Part shown: positions 59,841-64,000 of the stretch, piece by piece
How positions within the stretch are numbered: position 1 is the stretch's first letter
Layout: each line of letters starts with the position of its first letter
Source: JBBROS01 sp965213855
Lineage (GTDB): Bacteria; Pseudomonadota; Alphaproteobacteria; Acetobacterales; Acetobacteraceae
Assembly: GCA_965213855.1 (NCBI GenBank)
Contig: CBDCAA010000007.1
Location: forward strand, 1-64,000
Direction: 5' to 3'
DNA length: 64,000 bases
Notes under the pieces: generated by a model
Told to the model about the DNA's origin: nothing
Database searches by the model: none
What the model saw: the letters and a program-made list of their open reading frames with translations, nothing else
Translations under genes and position numbers: made by a program

Positions 59841-61455
59841 GCTGCGGATCGCCGGGCAGGGCGCGGCCCCAGGCCTCGCGCGCGGCACGTTGAGCGTATT
59901 GGACGCGCCACGGCAGCAGACCAGCCGCCCGGCCGGCGCCCCGGCCGAGGAGCGGGCGCAGTTGCTCCGCGCCCTCGACCGCGCCCGTGCGGAGCTGGAG
60001 GCGCTGGCCGAAGCGACGGGCGGCGAGGCGGCCGGCATGCTCGGCTTCCAGGCCGCCATGCTGGCCGACGACGAGCTGGCCCGCCCGGCCCTGGACGCCG
60101 TGGCCGCGGGCATGTCCGCCCCGGCCGCATGGCAGCAGGCGATGGCGGCCGAGGCGGCCGCCTATGCCGGGTCCGGCAACCCGGTCCTGGCCGCCCGCAC
60201 TGCCGACCTCGACGACATGCGCGACCGCGTGCTCGGGCATCTGGGGCCGATCGCCGCGAACGGCGCCCCGCCACCGGGGGCGGTGATCCTGGCGGGCGAC
60301 CTGTCCCTGTCCCGCTTCCTCGCCCTGGACTGGTCGAGCGGCGGCGCGATCGTGCTGCGGCGCGGCAGCCCGGCGGGCCATGTCGCGATGCTGGCCCGCG
60401 CGCGCAACGTCCCGATGGTGGTGGGCGTGGGCGCAGCCGGCACCGGCCCCGACCTCGCCGGGCGGGAGGCGCTGGTCGATGCGGGCAGCGGCGACGTGAC
60501 GCTCGATCCGGACGACGCCACCCGCGCCGCCTTCGCCGCCCGGCTCGCCACGCACCAGGCCGCGCGGACGCAGGCGGCCGGCTTCCGGGCCGCCCGCGCC
60601 AGGACCGCCGACGGGACCGGCATCGCGGTGCATCTCAACATCGGCGACGCGGCGGAGCTGGACGGCCTCGACCCGGCACTCTGCGACGGCATTGGCCTGG
60701 TGCGGACGGAGCTGCTGTTCCACGGCGCCGCCGCCGGCCTCCCGGACGAGGACGCGCAACATGCCGTCTATCAGCGCATCCTCGCCTGGGCACAGGGCCG
60801 TCCGGTCGTCATCCGCGCGCTGGACGCCGGCGGCGACAAGCCCATCCCGGGGCTCACGCCCGACGGCGAGAGCAATCCGTTCCTCGGCTTGCGCGGCGTG
60901 CGCCTGCTGTTGCGCCACCCCGCGCTGTTCCGCACGCAGCTGCGCGCCCTGGCCCGGGCCGCGGCGCAGGGCGACCTGCGGGTGATGCTGCCGATGGTCA
61001 CGGTTCCCGAGGAACTCGTCGCCGCACGCACTTTGCTGGACGTGGTCATGGACGAGTTGCAGCAGGCGGGGGTCCCGGCCCGCCGCCCGATGCTCGGCAT
61101 CATGATCGAGGTCCCGGCGGCGGCAATCGCGGTTGACCGCTTCGATGCCGCGTTCTTCTCGGTCGGCTCCAACGACCTCACCCAATACGTCACGGCCGCC
61201 GGCCGCGACAACGGCGCGGTCGCGAATCTGGCCGACCCGCTCAATCCCGCCGTCCTCAGCTTGATCCAGATCGTGGCCCGCCACGGCCGGGGAAGCGGCC
61301 GCGCCGTCGGCCTCTGCGGCGATGCGGCCGGCGATCCGCGCTGCATCGGCGCCCTGCTGGCGGCCGGCCTTCGCTCGCTCTCGGTGGCGCCGGACGCGGT
61401 CGGGCGCACGAAGCAAGCCATCGCGTCGGTCCGGCTGGACCAGGTCGCGCCATGA
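59833..61455 (+). CDS. ptsI: PEP-protein phosphotransferase (PTS enzyme I)
   Basis: A 540-residue enzyme I that autophosphorylates from PEP. The phospho-His is in GSPAGHVAMLARARNVPMVV (about 183). The PEP-binding barrel has DGIGLVRTELLFHGAAAGLP, IRALDAGGDKPIPGL, FFSVGSNDLTQYVTAAGRDN and the active Cys in GLCGDAAGDP. It is somewhat shorter than the 575-residue E. coli protein. No EIIB or EIIC genes accompany it, so this chain appears dedicated to dihydroxyacetone kinase. Confidence 0.93.
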   Translation: MAELRIAGQGAAPGLARGTLSVLDAPRQQTSRPAGAPAEERAQLLRALDRARAELEALAEATGGEAAGMLGFQAAMLADDELARPALDAVAAGMSAPAAWQQAMAAEAAAYAGSGNPVLAARTADLDDMRDRVLGHLGPIAANGAPPPGAVILAGDLSLSRFLALDWSSGGAIVLRRGSPAGHVAMLARARNVPMVVGVGAAGTGPDLAGREALVDAGSGDVTLDPDDATRAAFAARLATHQAARTQAAGFRAARARTADGTGIAVHLNIGDAAELDGLDPALCDGIGLVRTELLFHGAAAGLPDEDAQHAVYQRILAWAQGRPVVIRALDAGGDKPIPGLTPDGESNPFLGLRGVRLLLRHPALFRTQLRALARAAAQGDLRVMLPMVTVPEELVAARTLLDVVMDELQQAGVPARRPMLGIMIEVPAAAIAVDRFDAAFFSVGSNDLTQYVTAAGRDNGAVANLADPLNPAVLSLIQIVARHGRGSGRAVGLCGDAAGDPRCIGALLAAGLRSLSVAPDAVGRTKQAIASVRLDQVAP

Positions 61456-61904
61456 GCGACGGCGGTGCCGGCGGCGCGGTGACCGACTACAAGCGCCTGC
61501 TGCAGACGGTCTGCGACAACCGCCCGTCCGGCACGCGCGGGCGCCTCGCCGCGGCCCTCGGCACCAACCGCTCGTTCGTGTCGCAACTCGTCAGCCCGGC
61601 CTACGCCATGCCGATCCCGGCGCAGCACCTCGCCGCCATCTTCGACGTTTGCCGCTTCTCTCCCACCGAACGGGCCGCCTTCCTCGATGCCTACGACCGC
61701 GCCCACCCGAACCGGCGGGAGTCAGGCGCCGGCGAGACCCGTACCCGCACCGTCACACTCCGCGTCGCCGATCTCGGCGACCCTGGCCAGAACCACGCGG
61801 TCGACGAGATGCTGGCCGAGTACGCCCGTCAACTGGTTCGGTTCGCCACGGCCTTGGGCGCCGAGCGCCGGGCGGACGACGGCGCGCGAGGCCGGGACGC
61901 ATGA
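61452..61904 (+). CDS. Helix-turn-helix (XRE-like) regulator in the Dha operon
   Basis: A 150-residue protein. Residues about 12-70 form a small helical DNA-binding fold (RGRLAAALGTNRSFVSQLVS then HLAAIFDVCRFSPTERAAFL). The C-terminal part is acidic and helical (VDEMLAEYARQLVRFATAL). The gene overlaps enzyme I at its start and DhaK at its end (4 bases each), so it is co-translated with the kinase machinery. It may sense operon activity or be a local repressor at 52736. No known Dha regulator (DhaR, DhaS, DhaQ) has this architecture. Confidence 0.8.
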   Translation: MSDGGAGGAVTDYKRLLQTVCDNRPSGTRGRLAAALGTNRSFVSQLVSPAYAMPIPAQHLAAIFDVCRFSPTERAAFLDAYDRAHPNRRESGAGETRTRTVTLRVADLGDPGQNHAVDEMLAEYARQLVRFATALGAERRADDGARGRDA

Positions 61905-62890
61905 AGAAGCTGATCAACGCGCCCGGCACGGTGCTCGCCGAAAGCCTCGACGGCTTCGCTGCCGCCCATGCGGACCTCGTCACCCTCGGCGCACAGCGCA
62001 AGTTCGTCCGCCGGCGCACGCTCACGCCGGGGAAGGTCGCGCTGATATCCGGCGGCGGCTCCGGCCACGAGCCGATGCACGTCGGCTTCGTCGGCCATGG
62101 CATGCTGGACGCCGCTTGCCCGGGCGAGGTGTTCACCTCGCCCACGCCCGACCAGATGCTTGCCGCGATCGACGGCGTGGACACCGGCGCCGGCTGCCTG
62201 TTCATCGTCAAGAACTACGAAGGCGACGTCATGAACTTCGACATGGCGTCCGAGATGGCGCCCGGCATGGTCGAGACCCTCGTGGTGGGCGACGACGTGG
62301 CGGTCGAGGACGCGGCCGACACGACCGGCCGCCGCGGCGTTGCAGGCACCTTGGTGGTCGAGAAATGCGTTGGCGCGGCGGCGGAGCGCGGCCACGACGT
62401 GGGGCAGCTGATCGCGCTCGGGCAGCGGGTCAGCGCCGTCACCCGCACCATGGGCGTCGCGCTTACGTCCTGCATCGTCCCGGCCGCGGGGCAGCCGACC
62501 TTTCGCCTGGCCGAGGACGAGATCGAGATGGGCGTCGGCATCCACGGCGAGCCGGGCCGGCGGCGCGCGAAGATGGCCTCCGCCCAGGCCTTGGCCGACG
62601 AGATGCTGGACACGATCCTGCGCGACCTCGCGCCGGGTCCCGCGGCCGAGGTCCTGTTGCTCGTCAACGGCTACGGCGGGACGCCGCTGATGGAGCTCTA
62701 TCTGATGACCCATTGCGCCAATCGCCGGCTGCAAGCCGCAGGGCTGACCGCGACCCGTTTCCTGACCGGGTCGTACGTGACCTCCATCGAGATGGCGGGC
62801 TGCTCGATCACCGTCACGCTGCTCGACGACGAGCTGCGGGACCTGTGGGACGCGCCGGTGCGAACCGCCGCGCTCCGCTGGGGGATGTAG
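61901..62890 (+). CDS. dhaK: Dihydroxyacetone kinase subunit DhaK, copy 1
   Basis: A 329-residue DhaK, which binds dihydroxyacetone covalently through a His and transfers phosphate from DhaL-ADP. Signature ISGGGSGHEPMHVGFVGHGM (about 50-69), KNYEGDVMNFDMASEMA (about 105), and the substrate His in IEMGVGIHGEPGRRRAKM (about 218). Length is exactly that of stand-alone DhaK. The ATG overlaps the regulator stop. Confidence 0.95.
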   Translation: MKKLINAPGTVLAESLDGFAAAHADLVTLGAQRKFVRRRTLTPGKVALISGGGSGHEPMHVGFVGHGMLDAACPGEVFTSPTPDQMLAAIDGVDTGAGCLFIVKNYEGDVMNFDMASEMAPGMVETLVVGDDVAVEDAADTTGRRGVAGTLVVEKCVGAAAERGHDVGQLIALGQRVSAVTRTMGVALTSCIVPAAGQPTFRLAEDEIEMGVGIHGEPGRRRAKMASAQALADEMLDTILRDLAPGPAAEVLLLVNGYGGTPLMELYLMTHCANRRLQAAGLTATRFLTGSYVTSIEMAGCSITVTLLDDELRDLWDAPVRTAALRWGM

Positions 62891-62933
62891 GGATGCGGCA
62901 GCAGGACGCCGGGACAACACAAGGAGTGGCGGC

Positions 62934-64000
62934 ATGAAGAAGCTCATCAACAACCCCGGCGCCGTCGTGCGCGAGATGCTGGAGGGCGCCGTCGCCCGTG
63001 TGCCGTTTCAGGCCGTGTTGGCGAACGAGACCGTGGTCGTGCGCCGTCCCCTGCCCACTGGCGCCATGCCGTGGCCCGTCGCCGTCATGTCGGGCGGCGG
63101 CAGCGGGCACGAGCCGGCCCATGCCGGCTATGTCGGTGACGGCATGCTGGCGGCCGCGGTCGCCGGCGCCGTGTTCACCTCACCCAGCGTCGACGACGTG
63201 CTCGCCGGGCTGCGCGCGGTCGCGGGCCCGTCCGGCACGCTCATGATCGTCAAGAACTACACCGGCGACCGGCTCAACTTCGGCCTTGCCGCCGAGATCG
63301 CCCGCGCCGAAGGCCTCGCGGTCGAGATCGTGGTCGTGGCCGACGACGTCGCGTTGCGCGACACGGTCGAGCGGAGCCGCCGCCGCGGCATCGCTGGCAC
63401 CGTGCTGGTCCACAAGGTGGCCGGCGCGGCCGCGGCCGCCGGCCTGCCGCTGCCAGAGGTCGCCGCCCTTGCGCGCCGGGCCGCGGACGGCCTGGGCTCC
63501 ATGGGCGTCGCGCTGGACGGCTGCACCCTGCCCGGCGCCGAACAGGGCGGCTTCGCGCTTTCCGACGACGAGGTCGAGCTGGGGCTGGGCATCCACGGCG
63601 AACCCGGCGTCACCCGGACCACGATGAAGCCCGCCGACGAGCTGGCCGGCATCCTGCTTGCCGCCATCGCCGACGACCTGGCGCTGACCAAGGGCGAGCC
63701 GGTCGCGCTGCTCGTCAACGGCCTGGGCGGCACGCCGGCGATGGAGCTGGACATCATGCTGCGTGCGGCCCTCGCCGACCTGCGCGCGCGCGGGGTGGAG
63801 GTTGCCCGGGCCTGGTGCGGCACGCTGCTCTCGGCGTTGGACATGCCCGGCTGCTCCATCTCGGTGATGCGACTCGACGACCAGCTCACCGCTTTGCTGG
63901 ACGCGCCCACCAATGCCCCCGCCTGGCCTGGCCCCGGCCGGCTCAACGACCAGGTGGTCCTGCCCGCTCGCCTCGTGGCCATCGCCGAGCCGCCGCGCGG
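62934..64000 (+). CDS. Second DhaK-family protein, C-terminus beyond window
   Basis: Opens 43 bases after dhaK with AAGGAG seven bases before the ATG, beginning MKKLINNPGAVVREMLEGAV. It carries VMSGGGSGHEPAHAGYVGDG, KNYTGDRLNFGLAAEIARAE and VELGLGIHGEPGVTRTTM with the substrate His. It stays open to the last base, about 355 codons, already longer than a stand-alone DhaK. The tail (PARLVAIAEPPR) reads like a linker, so it may be a DhaK-DhaL fusion. It is divergent from copy 1, which suggests a different ketose such as erythrulose. Confidence 0.9.
   Translation, partial: MKKLINNPGAVVREMLEGAVARVPFQAVLANETVVVRRPLPTGAMPWPVAVMSGGGSGHEPAHAGYVGDGMLAAAVAGAVFTSPSVDDVLAGLRAVAGPSGTLMIVKNYTGDRLNFGLAAEIARAEGLAVEIVVVADDVALRDTVERSRRRGIAGTVLVHKVAGAAAAAGLPLPEVAALARRAADGLGSMGVALDGCTLPGAEQGGFALSDDEVELGLGIHGEPGVTRTTMKPADELAGILLAAIADDLALTKGEPVALLVNGLGGTPAMELDIMLRAALADLRARGVEVARAWCGTLLSALDMPGCSISVMRLDDQLTALLDAPTNAPAWPGPGRLNDQVVLPARLVAIAEPPR

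Noticed and set aside
1..64000. CRISPR arrays, rRNA genes or phage structural genes
   Set aside because: No regularly spaced repeats, no rRNA-like segments and no capsid, tail or terminase-like proteins were seen.

Overview
The window is GC-rich DNA with densely packed genes that often overlap by 4 bases. It is most consistent with an alphaproteobacterium of the Rhodospirillales/Acetobacteraceae kind. The evidence is gene content: benzoate/catechol catabolism, many LIV-type and Dpp-type ABC systems, a split DhaK/DhaL/DhaM/HPr/EI phosphorelay, DUF3489 with a serine recombinase, and alphaproteobacterial tRNA-Tyr and tRNA-Thr genes. The lineage is inferred; no rRNA is present.

1-8.1 kb is an accessory, decaying segment. 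It holds a partial gene at the edge, a DUF3489 protein beside a broken serine recombinase, a LysR regulator whose divergent partner is missing, an intact-looking IS66-family element (2792-5363, with terminal inverted repeats), about 1 kb of more A+T-rich sequence without a convincing gene, and a tyrosine integrase broken by two frameshifts. The integrase lies just downstream of tRNA-Tyr, the classic layout of an island integrated at a tRNA 3' end.

8.3-12.4 kb is housekeeping: RlmB-type rRNA methyltransferase, a 2-keto-4-pentenoate hydratase-like enzyme, a small unknown protein, a Do/DegP protease and tRNA-Thr.

12.4-25.3 kb is an aromatic-acid block: a BenM/CatM-like LysR regulator, a complete LIV-type ABC transporter, benABCD (benzoate to catechol), catA-catB-catC (catechol to the enol-lactone) and a salicylate-hydroxylase-like flavoprotein. 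The last steps (enol-lactone hydrolase and thiolase) are not here.

25.3-34.3 kb: an orphan LIV-type binding protein coupled to an AidB-like acyl-CoA dehydrogenase; lipoproteins; a GMC oxidoreductase with an isopropylmalate-dehydrogenase-like enzyme; an alpha/beta hydrolase; and a spore-photolyase-like radical SAM protein.

34.4-41.5 kb (minus strand) is a Dpp/Opp-type ABC operon (A, B, C, F, D) ending in a small GatC/AtzG-like protein and an amidase. Import of an amide followed by hydrolysis is the natural reading. 41.7-49.2 kb: DUF1330, GtrA, Sua5, CysQ, two tandem leucyl aminopeptidases, a secreted unknown and a flavin monooxygenase of the NtaA/SnaA type. 49.3-52.7 kb: a lipoprotein with a membrane-anchored AAA ATPase, then an aldo/keto reductase divergent from a LysR gene.

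52.9-64 kb is one long plus-strand operon. It encodes a sugar/polyol ABC importer (binding protein, two permeases, a two-helix small membrane protein, two ATPases), then DhaL, DhaM (EIIA), HPr and enzyme I as separate genes, an XRE-like regulator, DhaK, and a second DhaK that runs off the end. Logically it imports a polyol or ketose and phosphorylates a dihydroxyacetone-like product with PEP through a dedicated PTS chain. This is the most system-like region of the window.
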